Made by a program: the position numbers and the translations under genes. Shown in pieces: positions 7,407 through 16,047 of a DNA stretch of 24,785 nt. The stretch comes from WRIS01 sp050945135 (GTDB lineage: Bacteria > Actinomycetota > Coriobacteriia > Coriobacteriales > Eggerthellaceae). How positions within the stretch are numbered: the first letter of the stretch is position 1; every line of letters starts with the position of its first letter. Under the pieces are notes generated by a model. It was not told where the DNA came from. It worked only from the letters and a program-made list of their open reading frames with translations, and searched no databases. Location: positions 1-24,785 of the forward strand of contig JBMNSJ010000032.1 in NCBI GenBank assembly GCA_050945135.1, in the 5' to 3' direction.

Positions 7407-8456
7407 ATGTTTTCTGTTTTCGCACAATATCCTACCTTTCTTGTTTTCCTCGCCGTAATTATTGCGGCTGCAGTAACGATGATTCTGACACCTCTATGGA
7501 TTAAGTTTCTTCGTAAAAGCAGTATTGGCCAGCAAGTTCGCGCAGATGGCCCGCAAAGTCATCTGGTGAAGCAAGGAACGCCCACAATGGGCGGTGTCAT
7601 TATGGTAGTAGCCTTGCTGGTTTCATCGTTGGTGGTGGGCAGTCCGGTAGCGGCAACTTATCTCATGTTGGCTGCCACCGTCCTTACGGCATTACTCGGA
7701 TTGTTTGACGATGCTTCGAAGGTAATTAAGGAGCGCTCCTTAGGACTCACTCCGAAAGCAAAGCTCGTTGGGCAGTTCCTCATTGCGACAGCCTTTTGCC
7801 TTATCGCGGTTAACGTCTTGGGCATTGCCCCAACCGTAGATATTCCGTTCATCATCACGCTTGATTTAGGAATACTGACTACTGCCTTTTCGATTGGCGA
7901 GGCAACTATCACCATTCCTTGGTTGTATCTCATTTTTGTTGACATCCTATTGGTGGGAATGTGTAACGCCGTTAACCTTACTGATGGTCTTGATGGGCTT
8001 GCAGCGGGAAGTGTCATGATTGTCATGATTGTCATGGCTATGATTGCGTATCGTTCAGACCTCTTAGACTCTGCTATCTTTGCTGCTGCGGTTGCCGGTT
8101 CATGTATCGGATTTCTGTGGTTCAACGCCCATCCAGCCGATATCTTTATGGGAGATACCGGGTCATTATCTTTGGGAATGATTCTTGGGGGTCTTGCGGT
8201 TCTAACTAAGACAGAGTTTATCGTTATTATCATCGGCGGCTTATTTGTTGCCGAAGCGGTCTCGGTAATGATTCAAGTGTTTCATTACAAGCGAACCAAA
8301 AAGCGTATTTTCCTTATGGCTCCGCTCCATCATCACTACGAGAAAAAGGGTTGGAGTGAGACCAAGGTAGTCACACGTTTTTGGATAATTTCTGGGGTAT
8401 TAGCTGCTATAGGATTCTCGATCTATTTCGCACAATCACTTGTTGGGCTTGGCTAA
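7407..8456 (+). CDS. mraY: MraY, phospho-MurNAc-pentapeptide translocase
   Basis: Integral membrane enzyme that moves phospho-MurNAc-pentapeptide from UMP to undecaprenyl phosphate, giving lipid I. The 349-aa product has about ten hydrophobic helices and the conserved motifs PTMGG (59-63), the catalytic Asp pair in LFDD (99-102), NLTDGLDG (190-197), FMGDTGS (247-253) and the cytoplasmic HHH (308-310). The ribosome site GGAGGG lies within the end of murF, and the ATG begins one base after the murF stop. Codons 203-210 contain a short in-frame 9-bp tandem repeat (see repeat entry). Confidence 0.96.
   Translation: MFSVFAQYPTFLVFLAVIIAAAVTMILTPLWIKFLRKSSIGQQVRADGPQSHLVKQGTPTMGGVIMVVALLVSSLVVGSPVAATYLMLAATVLTALLGLFDDASKVIKERSLGLTPKAKLVGQFLIATAFCLIAVNVLGIAPTVDIPFIITLDLGILTTAFSIGEATITIPWLYLIFVDILLVGMCNAVNLTDGLDGLAAGSVMIVMIVMAMIAYRSDLLDSAIFAAAVAGSCIGFLWFNAHPADIFMGDTGSLSLGMILGGLAVLTKTEFIVIIIGGLFVAEAVSVMIQVFHYKRTKKRIFLMAPLHHHYEKKGWSETKVVTRFWIISGVLAAIGFSIYFAQSLVGLG
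8013..8036 (+). repeat. 9-bp tandem repeat inside mraY
   Basis: GTCATGATT occurs at 8013-8021 and 8022-8030, followed by a partial third copy GTCATG at 8031-8036. It encodes the alternating Val-Met-Ile run in a membrane helix. Because the unit is nine bases, slippage would add or remove three residues without a frameshift. Confidence 0.85.
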
Positions 8457-9938
8457 GTGTCGCAACCTCAAGTTAACATACTACCTGGGAAAAAATACGC
8501 TCCGACTCAACTCGGGCGTGTTCTTATCTTGGGTCTCGGAAAAAGTGGCAAGGCAGCTTACGAGTATTGCTCGGCTTTGCTCGGTGAAAGAATTGAACAT
8601 TTGAGTATTGCTGCCGGACAAAAAAGCGAAGATGCCCTTGCATTCGTAGAAAGAATTGACACATCAAAGATTGACTTGTGTTTCGACGTCTACGACTTCG
8701 AGGAACGGTTCGATCTCTGCATTGCATCTCCAGGAATATCGCAGTTTTCTGATTTTTATCAAAACGCCCAAGCGGCAAGCACCGAGATTATCAGCGAAGT
8801 TGAATTTGCTTGGCGGGAGAGCGCCGAATCTGCGCGGTGGATAGCCATTACGGGAACCAACGGGAAAACTACCACCACAGCCCTTCTTGCGCATATTCTT
8901 ACTACAAGTGGGTTTTCTGCCGCGGCGGTTGGTAATATTGGCTCGACCTGCCTCGAAGAAGTATCGAAGGGTAGCACTGATGTGTACGTGGCAGAAGTGT
9001 CTTCTTACCAGCTTGCTTCAACACGTATGTTTGCTCCAAGTGTAGCTATTCTTCTTAATATTACCCCAGATCATCTTGCGTGGCATACCTCGCACGGAAA
9101 CTACGTTGAGGCTAAACATAAGGTGTTTCAAAACCTCTCGCAAACACAGGATGTCTATGCAATCGTTGATGCAGTGGGGCAGGAATGCCGAGCACTGGTG
9201 AAGTCAATGAAGGCTCTCTCGCGCTCCGAGCGTGGTTATTCCTACATCCCTCTTGGTACGGCTGCAGGGATTGGTGGCGATATGCGAAAGGCATGTCAGA
9301 GCGAGAATGCTGCTTTTTTGGATAACAATAAGTTATGTGTGGCTCTTAACCAAGATGAGTATTATGTTGCAGGCACAGACGAGCTTCGTATCAGGGGCGA
9401 ACATAATGCCGCAAATGCCCTTGCTGCAACAGCCGCCGCTTTAGTTGTTGGGGCGGATTCAGATGCAATTCGTTCTGCGCTTTTGAGCTTTGAAGCTCTC
9501 GAACATCGCATGGAAGAATGCGGAAGCCTATTCGGAATGAAATTTTTTAATGACTCGAAGGCAACCAATATCGATGCTACCCTCAAAGCGCTCAGTGCTT
9601 TCGAGGAAGAAAAGCCTCTCGTGTTGCTTGGCGGACACGATAAAGGTACCGATCTTTCTGTCCTAGTTGAAGAAGCTGAAAAGCGCGCTCAGGCAGTAAT
9701 ATGTTATGGAGCCGCTGGTAAACGCATTTATGATGCCTTCGATACGAGTTCGGTCTCGCGATTCTTAGAAAGCAATCTTGAGGCAGCGTTTGAGCGGGCA
9801 CTTAGTGTGGGTAAGCCTGGTGATGTCGTTCTCCTTTCTCCAGCATGCGCGTCTTTTGATGAGTTTGATTCATTTGAACATCGGGGGCGCGTGTTTAAAG
9901 AATTGATACGTCGACGATCCTCTCGGCAAGGAGGATAG
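8457..9938 (+). CDS. murD: MurD, UDP-MurNAc-L-alanine:D-glutamate ligase
   Basis: MurD adds D-Glu to UDP-MurNAc-L-Ala in the cytosol. The 493-aa product is somewhat longer than the usual 430-460. It has a Rossmann-like start RVLILGLGKSG (21-31), the ATP loop GTNGKTT (133-139), AEVSSYQL (179-186), the probable carbamylated Lys220, NDSKATN, and the C-terminal SPACASFDEFDSFEHRG that marks MurD among Mur ligases. The GTG start directly abuts the mraY stop and has no obvious ribosome site, so re-initiation after mraY is likely. Confidence 0.94.
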   Translation: MSQPQVNILPGKKYAPTQLGRVLILGLGKSGKAAYEYCSALLGERIEHLSIAAGQKSEDALAFVERIDTSKIDLCFDVYDFEERFDLCIASPGISQFSDFYQNAQAASTEIISEVEFAWRESAESARWIAITGTNGKTTTTALLAHILTTSGFSAAAVGNIGSTCLEEVSKGSTDVYVAEVSSYQLASTRMFAPSVAILLNITPDHLAWHTSHGNYVEAKHKVFQNLSQTQDVYAIVDAVGQECRALVKSMKALSRSERGYSYIPLGTAAGIGGDMRKACQSENAAFLDNNKLCVALNQDEYYVAGTDELRIRGEHNAANALAATAAALVVGADSDAIRSALLSFEALEHRMEECGSLFGMKFFNDSKATNIDATLKALSAFEEEKPLVLLGGHDKGTDLSVLVEEAEKRAQAVICYGAAGKRIYDAFDTSSVSRFLESNLEAAFERALSVGKPGDVVLLSPACASFDEFDSFEHRGRVFKELIRRRSSRQGG

Positions 9939-9940
9939 AT

Positions 9941-11323
9941 ATGGCTCGACAGGCGAAAAAACGCAGCACAACATCACAGCAAACGCCTGCTAACCAGTTC
10001 AGTACTTCCGCATCAAGTGGAGTGCCTGCTGCTATTATGGGTCCGCGGATTTTAATCCTTATCGCAACACTTGCCTTGTTGCTCTTAGGATTCGTGATGG
10101 TGTATTCGGCCTCTTCAATTGTGGCCTTAAACGAGGGCTTGAGTACCGAGAGCTATCTCGTAAAGCAACTCATATACGCTGCGGTAGGAATCGTAATCTG
10201 TGTCGTAATTTGGAAATTGATTCCCTACCACATCTGGCTCGGTCCTTTATCCTGGCTTGTGTGGGGCTTGGCGGTATTTTTATTATTGCTGGTGGCGCTT
10301 ATCGGAAACGAAGGATACGGTGCCACGCGTTGGGTTGATATTGGTCCCTTTAGTTTGCAGCCATCAGAGTTCGCAAAAATTGTATTCATGATTATGACTG
10401 CACGGATTATCTTTGAGCTGCGCAATGGCGAAATCGATCTGAAAACTGCTGTTGTACAGGGTTTCGTGTTGGTGTTTATGCCACTTATGCTCATCTTTTT
10501 TTTACAGTCAGATCTTGGAACCACGCTCATTTGCTTTGTGGGTATTCTCATGGTTTTGTGGCTTGGCGAGATTCCCCTGAAGCTTATCTTAGGAATTCTG
10601 GCAGCAGGATTGATTGCAGTAATTTTTGCTTCAACAATTGGTTATCGTGCCGATCGTTTTATTTTTCTGAACCCCTGGGATGATGGCGAAGGCGGACTTG
10701 GAACGGGATATCAGTTGATTCATTCCTACTATGCATTCGCACAAGGAGGGCTTTTCGGCGTGGGACTGGGTAATTCTCGTGAGAAGTTTTTGTATCTTCC
10801 TATGTCTGAGACAGATTTCATTTATGCAATCATTGGCGAAGAGCTAGGGCTCATTGGCGCGTTGATTGTGATTGTTCTCTTCATCGTCTTTTTGTATGCA
10901 GGTCTCAAAATTGCTCAATCTGCGCCAGATGGCTTTGGCACGATGCTTGCGGGCGGGCTTACGGCGATGATCGTGTTTCAGGCATTCCTTAATATTGGAT
11001 GCGTAATCGGCGTATTGCCTACGACGGGAAAGCCGCTGCCGTTTATATCCTCGGGAGGCTCTTCGTTGATGGCTTCTCTTATCATGTTCGGACTTATTCT
11101 GTCGGTTTCGCAAGGGTCAAACACCTTAAGTGTGTATGAGCAGCGTCGCAATGATTTGCGTGTGGTTCGCGCAAGAAATAATTCGAGATCAGGTGGGCGA
11201 TCGAGGCAGTTTACGAGCCACGAAGCCGAGCCTTTTACGCGGGGTAGGCGAGAAACTTCATCTGCTCGGTCACGAGAATTTTCTGTGGCGTATGTGGATG
11301 GACGTTTTTGGGATAGGAGATGA
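9941..11323 (+). CDS. ftsW: FtsW, septal peptidoglycan glycosyltransferase (SEDS family)
   Basis: SEDS polymerase that, with FtsI, builds septal glycan from lipid II. The 460-aa product has a 33-residue hydrophilic tail, about ten membrane helices, GATRWVDIGPFSLQPSEFAK (127-146), SDLGTTL (190-196), the loop PMSETDFIYAIIGEELG (287-303) containing the putative catalytic Asp292, and TTGKPLPFISSGGSS (361-375). After the last helix there is a basic, Arg/Ser-rich cytoplasmic tail of about 65 residues, a common actinobacterial feature that may bind partners. AAGGAGG precedes the ATG by 6 bp. The dcw position argues for FtsW rather than RodA. Confidence 0.94.
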   Translation: MARQAKKRSTTSQQTPANQFSTSASSGVPAAIMGPRILILIATLALLLLGFVMVYSASSIVALNEGLSTESYLVKQLIYAAVGIVICVVIWKLIPYHIWLGPLSWLVWGLAVFLLLLVALIGNEGYGATRWVDIGPFSLQPSEFAKIVFMIMTARIIFELRNGEIDLKTAVVQGFVLVFMPLMLIFFLQSDLGTTLICFVGILMVLWLGEIPLKLILGILAAGLIAVIFASTIGYRADRFIFLNPWDDGEGGLGTGYQLIHSYYAFAQGGLFGVGLGNSREKFLYLPMSETDFIYAIIGEELGLIGALIVIVLFIVFLYAGLKIAQSAPDGFGTMLAGGLTAMIVFQAFLNIGCVIGVLPTTGKPLPFISSGGSSLMASLIMFGLILSVSQGSNTLSVYEQRRNDLRVVRARNNSRSGGRSRQFTSHEAEPFTRGRRETSSARSREFSVAYVDGRFWDRR

Positions 11324-11328
11324 GGCGC

Positions 11329-12426
11329 ATGAGGTTCATTTTGTCAGGAGGCGGAACAGCCGGGCACATATATCCTGCGCTTGCTCTTTGTGAAGAGCTG
11401 CAGAAACGGGGCCATGAGGTTTATTTTGCGGGAACCCCTCGCGGCGTTGAGGCGCGGCTTGTTACCGAGGCGCAGATTCCCTTCAAAGCATTTAATACCA
11501 CTGGCTTTAATCGAAACCATCCAAGTACAATTTTTAAAGCAGTCTCAAACATGCTTCGTTCCACCAAGGAAGCAAAGGCGTGGCTTGCAGAGATTAAGCC
11601 TGATGCAGTTATTGGATTTGGGGCTTATGTTTGCATTCCTGTTGGAAGAGCTGCGCTAAGTATGAATATCCCCTTGATAATTCACGAGCAAAATTCGGTT
11701 ATGGGCTTGGCAAACAAATACCTTTCTCGAAAGGCTGCTTGTGTTGCCGTAACGTATGAAGAATCGGCCTCACATGTCTCTGATCAAAGCAAAGTGCAGC
11801 TCACGGGAAACCCTGTGCGAAATTCGGTGCTCACTGCAAAACGTGAAGAGGGTCGAAGCTATCTCGAGATTCCTGCGGATGCTTTGATGCTTCTTGTGTT
11901 TGGGGGGAGCTTGGGGGCTCGGCATATAAATTCGGCAATTACCCAGCTAAAAGATCGCCTTTTGGCTCACGAGAATCTTTTTATTGTGCATTTGACTGGC
12001 CCCAAGGAATACGAAACCGTTGTTGATAGCCTTGCGCTCAATGCGAGCCAGCAAGAGCGTTGGAAGGTTTTTGGTTATCAAGATCGCATGGGCGAGGTGT
12101 TAGCTGCGGCAGATATTGTGGTAGCGCGAGCGGGGGCTACATCGCTCGCAGAAATATCTGCACGCAAGATTCCAGCCATACTTGTTCCATTTCCCTTTGC
12201 TACCGAAGATCATCAAACCACCAATGCGAAAGCCTACATCGAACGAGAGGCTGCCTTCATGGTTGCTGATGACGATCTCGATTCCGTAGCTTTCGAGCAA
12301 GCTTTATTTCGCTTAATCGAAGATGCAAGGGTTCGACAGAGTATGAAAGAGGCGGCAGCAGAGTTTAAGACAGAGAATGCAGCTGTCAGATTGGCAGATG
12401 TTGTGATAGCGGCAACGCATACATGA
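11329..12426 (+). CDS. murG: MurG, UDP-GlcNAc transferase forming lipid II
   Basis: Membrane-associated GT-B glycosyltransferase that adds GlcNAc to lipid I. The 365-aa product begins MRFILSGGGTAGHIYPALAL with the glycine-rich lipid-binding loop, and carries HEQNSVMGLANKYLS, TGNPVR, GGSLGARHIN and the nucleotide-sugar motif ARAGATSLAEI. In the usual DHQTANA motif the Ala is replaced by Thr (DHQTTNA). ATG 11329 is preferred because AGGAG lies 9 nt upstream. ATG 11320, which overlaps the ftsW stop as ATGA, would sit directly against AGGAG with no spacer and only adds Met-Arg-Arg. Confidence 0.94.
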   Translation: MRFILSGGGTAGHIYPALALCEELQKRGHEVYFAGTPRGVEARLVTEAQIPFKAFNTTGFNRNHPSTIFKAVSNMLRSTKEAKAWLAEIKPDAVIGFGAYVCIPVGRAALSMNIPLIIHEQNSVMGLANKYLSRKAACVAVTYEESASHVSDQSKVQLTGNPVRNSVLTAKREEGRSYLEIPADALMLLVFGGSLGARHINSAITQLKDRLLAHENLFIVHLTGPKEYETVVDSLALNASQQERWKVFGYQDRMGEVLAAADIVVARAGATSLAEISARKIPAILVPFPFATEDHQTTNAKAYIEREAAFMVADDDLDSVAFEQALFRLIEDARVRQSMKEAAAEFKTENAAVRLADVVIAATHT

Positions 12427-12474
12427 ATCAATGGGTACAATAGCTCGGATATGTAATCCAGGTTGAGGAAGTTA

Positions 12475-13893
12475 ATGACGAATAAGGAAATTAGACGAGT
12501 TCACTTCATTGGAATCGGTGGAGTTGGCATGAGCGGCATTGCGCGCGTAGCACACGATCAGGGCATGCAGGTAAGCGGCTCTGACCTGCGTGAGAGTCGC
12601 TATACGAAGCAGTTAGAAGAAGCAGGTGTTCGAGTATTTGTCGGGCACAGCGAAGCAAGTATATCTGAGGTAGAGCCAGATGTTGTGGTGGTATCCACGG
12701 CAATTCTCGAGAATAACCCCGAGCTGATTGCTGCGAAAGAACAGAATCGCGAAATTTGGCATCGTGCAAAAATGCTTGCTGCATTGGGTGTCGGAAAAAA
12801 GACACTTGCAGTAGCAGGAACCCATGGCAAGACAACCAGTTCGTCGATGCTCGCTAGTACTCTTGATGCGATGGGCGAAAACCCGAGCTTTCTTATTGGC
12901 GGCATGGTGCAAGCCTATGCAACCAATGCGCGATCCGGTTCAGGATCTTATTATGTGGTCGAAGCAGACGAAAGTGATAAATCGTTTACCTATCTCGATC
13001 CAAGCGCAATTCTTGTTACCAATATTGAGGCTGATCACTTGGATCACTATAGCGATCTTAGTGAAATTTTTACTAAATTCGAAGAGTTCATCTCCTCTTT
13101 GCCCGAAGATGGTGTTTGCCTGGTGTGTGGCGAAGACCAGCCTTTAGTCGAACTTGCGAAGCGAACAAAGGTAAAGTTTTACCGTTACGGTTTTGGGTCT
13201 GACTGCGATGTTTCGATTGAGAATTATGAGCAGCAAGGCATTGCAAGCACCTTTGTATTGACCTTGCCTGATAAAGAGCAGGTAGAGGTTTGTATTGCGC
13301 AAAACCCCGGACGTCACAATGTGCTGAATGCTGCCGGTGTCCTTGGTTTGATATGGGCACTGGGACTCCCTGTTAAGGATGCAGCTCAGGCAATGAGTAC
13401 CTTTAAAGGTGTAAAGCGCCGCTTTGATGTCATCGGTGAAGTTGGTGGCATAACGGTGGTTGATGATTATGCTCACCATCCTACCGAGATTGAAGCAACC
13501 ATCAAAGCCGCAACCAAGCTTGGGTACAAGCGCGTATATGTGGTGTTTCAGCCTCATCGTTATTCTCGTGTTGGATTATTCACCGAGGTTTTAAAAGAAG
13601 AGTTCAGTCGATCCTTTGATGACGCAGATGCAGTTGTCTTTATGGATGTATATCCTGCCGGCGAGATGCCAATACCGGGAATTTCGGGCAAAACATTTAT
13701 GAATGTCATACTCGATCACCCCGGGCACCCAAGCATGGTGTATCTCCCTCGCCGCGTCGAGCTGGTTCCCTATTTAGTAGACAATCTCAAAGAAGGCGAT
13801 CTTGTCTTTACGATGGGTGCAGGCGACGTTACGGCGATAGGCCCCCAATTGATTGCTGCTTTGAAAGATCAGCAACAAAGAAAAGACGCATAA
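12475..13893 (+). CDS. murC: MurC, UDP-MurNAc:L-alanine ligase
   Basis: MurC adds L-Ala, the first residue, to UDP-MurNAc. The 472-aa product has the N-terminal HFIGIGGVGMSGIA, the ATP loop GTHGKTT characteristic of MurC, EADESDKSF, NIEADHLDHY, RHNVLNAAG, DDYAHHPTEI and FQPHRYSR. ATG 12475 follows GAGGAA with a 4-nt spacer; an in-frame TTG at 12463 is less likely. The 48-bp gap after murG contains a TACAAT at 12436 but no matching -35. Confidence 0.95.
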   Translation: MTNKEIRRVHFIGIGGVGMSGIARVAHDQGMQVSGSDLRESRYTKQLEEAGVRVFVGHSEASISEVEPDVVVVSTAILENNPELIAAKEQNREIWHRAKMLAALGVGKKTLAVAGTHGKTTSSSMLASTLDAMGENPSFLIGGMVQAYATNARSGSGSYYVVEADESDKSFTYLDPSAILVTNIEADHLDHYSDLSEIFTKFEEFISSLPEDGVCLVCGEDQPLVELAKRTKVKFYRYGFGSDCDVSIENYEQQGIASTFVLTLPDKEQVEVCIAQNPGRHNVLNAAGVLGLIWALGLPVKDAAQAMSTFKGVKRRFDVIGEVGGITVVDDYAHHPTEIEATIKAATKLGYKRVYVVFQPHRYSRVGLFTEVLKEEFSRSFDDADAVVFMDVYPAGEMPIPGISGKTFMNVILDHPGHPSMVYLPRRVELVPYLVDNLKEGDLVFTMGAGDVTAIGPQLIAALKDQQQRKDA

Positions 13894-13928
13894 TCGCCGA
13901 TAGAGTAAGAGAAGAGAAACGCTCCACT

Positions 13929-14855
13929 ATGACAGCCCAGCATACAAACGCACTACAGCAGCTTCTTGTTGATGGATCTTTTGAAGGTGACGTGTATCCG
14001 AACGAGCCTATGTCTCGACATACCAGTTATCGCATCGGAGGCAATGCGCGCTTTTACGTGCAGGTGTTTACTTTAAGCGCACTTACAGATTTGCTCTCTG
14101 TCTGCGAAGAAAACCTCATCGAATGGGTCATAGTGGGAAAAGGAAGCAATCTCTTAGTTTCTGACGAAGGTTTTGCTGGGGTAGTAATTACCTTAGGCGA
14201 TGATTTCCGTTCTTACGTTTTTGATGAGGAGCGTTCGTGCTTTATTGTGGGCGCTGGTTTCACGCTCGGCACTCTTGTTCAGGAAGCCTTCAAGCGCTCT
14301 TTAGCAGGTCTTGAGTTTGCTGTCGGAACACCGGGGACGGTAGGCGGAGCCTTGCGTATGAATGCAGGAAGCCGCGATGAATGGATAGGGTCGCGAGTTA
14401 TATCGGTCACAACTTTTGTGCCTGGACAAGGTCTAAAACGATATTTGGGGAGTGATATTGAGTGGTCGTATCGCTCAAGCTCCTTTGGACCTGAAGAGGT
14501 CATTGTTGAATGTGAGATTGCCGTAGAGTCTAATCCGACAAGCTATATTCGCGGGAAAATGGAGGCGCAGCTCGCAAAACGCAAAAAGTCTCAGCCCCTA
14601 AATCTTCCTTCGTGCGGAAGCGTGTTTAAAAATCCCCCTCAGCATTCGGCGGGAGCTATGATTGAAGAGGTCGGATTGAAGGGCTTTGCGATAGGTGGAG
14701 CACAGGTTTCTGAACTCCATGCAAATTTTATTGTTAATACCGGCGGCGCACGAGCACGTGATGTGGTCGATTTGATTGTGTTGGTACAGGAAAAGGTTAA
14801 AGAGTCCTATGGCATCGAATTACAACCGGAGGTCAGGTTCCTCGGGTTCGCGTAA
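13929..14855 (+). CDS. murB: MurB, UDP-N-acetylenolpyruvoylglucosamine reductase
   Basis: FAD-dependent, NADPH-using enzyme that reduces enolpyruvyl-UDP-GlcNAc to UDP-MurNAc. The 308-aa product contains HTSYRIGGNA, the FAD-binding GKGSNLLVSDEGF, GTPGTVGGALRMNAG, SYRSSSF, the catalytic Ser region PSCGSVFKNP and the C-terminal Glu in LQPEVRF. It follows murC by 35 bp with a weak ribosome site (AGAGAA-type). Its last 47 bp also encode the start of ftsQ in another frame. Confidence 0.94.
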   Translation: MTAQHTNALQQLLVDGSFEGDVYPNEPMSRHTSYRIGGNARFYVQVFTLSALTDLLSVCEENLIEWVIVGKGSNLLVSDEGFAGVVITLGDDFRSYVFDEERSCFIVGAGFTLGTLVQEAFKRSLAGLEFAVGTPGTVGGALRMNAGSRDEWIGSRVISVTTFVPGQGLKRYLGSDIEWSYRSSSFGPEEVIVECEIAVESNPTSYIRGKMEAQLAKRKKSQPLNLPSCGSVFKNPPQHSAGAMIEEVGLKGFAIGGAQVSELHANFIVNTGGARARDVVDLIVLVQEKVKESYGIELQPEVRFLGFA

Positions 14856-15834
14856 CAGAAATTCGCGCACTCAAGGAAACAGTTCTTCTCAGAGACGAAC
14901 GCAGCCACGCTCTTCGTCTAATCGGAGTGCGTCCACGCGCGCACCTCGCGGTGCCTCTTCGCGTCCGCCTCAGCGGAAAAGCTCGAATCAGCAAGGTCTG
15001 ACCTCAGTTCGTGTGGGAGATATCAACCAAGGCGGTCGTGCTCATCGAGTTCAAAAATCGTATCGACGCTATGTTATTCGTATTGGCATTGCGCTGACAG
15101 CGATCATTGCCTTATTGATTGGCGGCTTGGTTCTCTACAACTCTTCGGTATTTACTATCGAAAAAGTTGAGGTCAAGGGTGTTGAATATCTGACAGCTAC
15201 CGAGATGACAGAACTTGCATCAGTGCCTGCGGGAACAACGCTCTTACGCGTCGATGAGGCAGGTATAAAATCACGCCTCTACCAGGAAGCTTGGGTTCAA
15301 GATGTAGGAGTTAATCGAGTTTTTCCTGATACTCTTGAGCTCAATATCACCGAACGAAAGATTGCTGCTGTCGTAGAGGTTCCGGCAGATGACGCGCAGA
15401 AAAATAAAAATTGGGCAATTGCCGCTGACGGAACATGGTTGATGTATATTCCACCTGAAAATTCTGAGGAAGCAAGCAAGATTAGCATGAAAGTTTATGA
15501 GGATGCTGCCTCTGTTTTGAGGATTACCGGCGTTCCTTACGGAATAAAGCCCGAAGTGGGCCAAAATTGCTCCGATGAAAATGTAAACAATGCTTTAACC
15601 ATCGTCCAGGGCATGACCACGAGTCTTTCAGACCAGGTCAAAATTGTTTCAGCAACAGGCACCGAAACCACGACACTCATCTTAGAAAATGGAGTGGAAA
15701 TTGCCTTTGGTTCTGCCGAAGATATTCGTGAAAAGGAACGGGTATGTCTTCAGCTTATGCAAGAACACCCTGATCAGATAGCTTATATTAATGTAAGAAT
15801 TGTTGATAAGCCCACCTGGCGCGCCACAGGCTAA
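14809..15834 (+). CDS. ftsQ: FtsQ/DivIB-type division protein with POTRA domain
   Basis: Bitopic scaffold of the divisome that joins FtsL/FtsB-type proteins. The 341-aa product has an unusually long basic, Ser/Arg/Asn-rich cytoplasmic tail (about 1-87), one membrane helix (about 88-110), a POTRA domain (about 115-185, including VFTIEKVEVKGVEYLTATEM) and a beta domain ending near 330. ATG 14809 is preferred as the only ATG near the start of the tail; it lies inside murB, 47 bp before the murB stop. A start at 14776 would add 11 residues. No strong ribosome site is visible, so coupling to murB is likely. Confidence 0.88.
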   Translation: MASNYNRRSGSSGSRNRNSRTQGNSSSQRRTQPRSSSNRSASTRAPRGASSRPPQRKSSNQQGLTSVRVGDINQGGRAHRVQKSYRRYVIRIGIALTAIIALLIGGLVLYNSSVFTIEKVEVKGVEYLTATEMTELASVPAGTTLLRVDEAGIKSRLYQEAWVQDVGVNRVFPDTLELNITERKIAAVVEVPADDAQKNKNWAIAADGTWLMYIPPENSEEASKISMKVYEDAASVLRITGVPYGIKPEVGQNCSDENVNNALTIVQGMTTSLSDQVKIVSATGTETTTLILENGVEIAFGSAEDIREKERVCLQLMQEHPDQIAYINVRIVDKPTWRATG

Positions 15835-15944
15835 TCTATAGTTACTTGCGGGCGCAGCTGGGTCTCTTTGGTATGCACGACGAAATTGCCATCCAAGCTG
15901 ATACGAGGAGTTTTCTAGCTTCTCTGTGTTTCGTAAACGTGTAA

Positions 15945-15973
15945 TTTGCAAAGAGCTTGACATCGTGTAAAAT
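15945..15973 (+). promoter_or_regulatory. candidate ftsZ promoter
   Basis: TTTGCA (15945-15950, 4 of 6) and TAAAAT (15968-15973, 5 of 6) are 17 bp apart. A perfect -35 hexamer TTGACA also sits at 15957-15962 but has no -10 at 16-18 bp. Either arrangement would give ftsZ its own transcript with a leader of about 70 nt. The 213-bp gap before ftsZ is by far the longest between genes of the cluster, which supports a promoter here. Confidence 0.45.
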
Positions 15974-15982
15974 AACCCCAAC

Positions 15983-15996
15983 GTGCATAAATGCAC
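15983..15996. promoter_or_regulatory. 14-bp dyad in the ftsZ leader
   Basis: GTGCATAAATGCAC has perfect 6-bp inverted arms around an AA centre. It lies about 10 bp after the candidate -10 hexamer, near the expected transcription start, a typical place for an operator. No T run follows. The protein that would bind is unknown. Confidence 0.5.
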
Positions 15997-16007
15997 AAAT
16001 TAATAAG

Positions 16008-16033
16008 AAACGCAGCATACATAAACGCAGCAT
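16008..16033 (+). repeat. 11-bp direct repeat just upstream of ftsZ
   Basis: AAACGCAGCAT is present at 16008-16018 and 16023-16033, 15 bp from start to start. The second copy ends 4 bases before the GGAGG ribosome site of ftsZ. It could be a binding site in the leader or a small duplication. Confidence 0.7.
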
Positions 16034-16047
16034 TTGTGGAGGAAAAC

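Noticed and set aside
12436..12441. TACAAT as a -10 for a murC promoter
   Set aside because: No -35-like hexamer lies 16-19 bp upstream.
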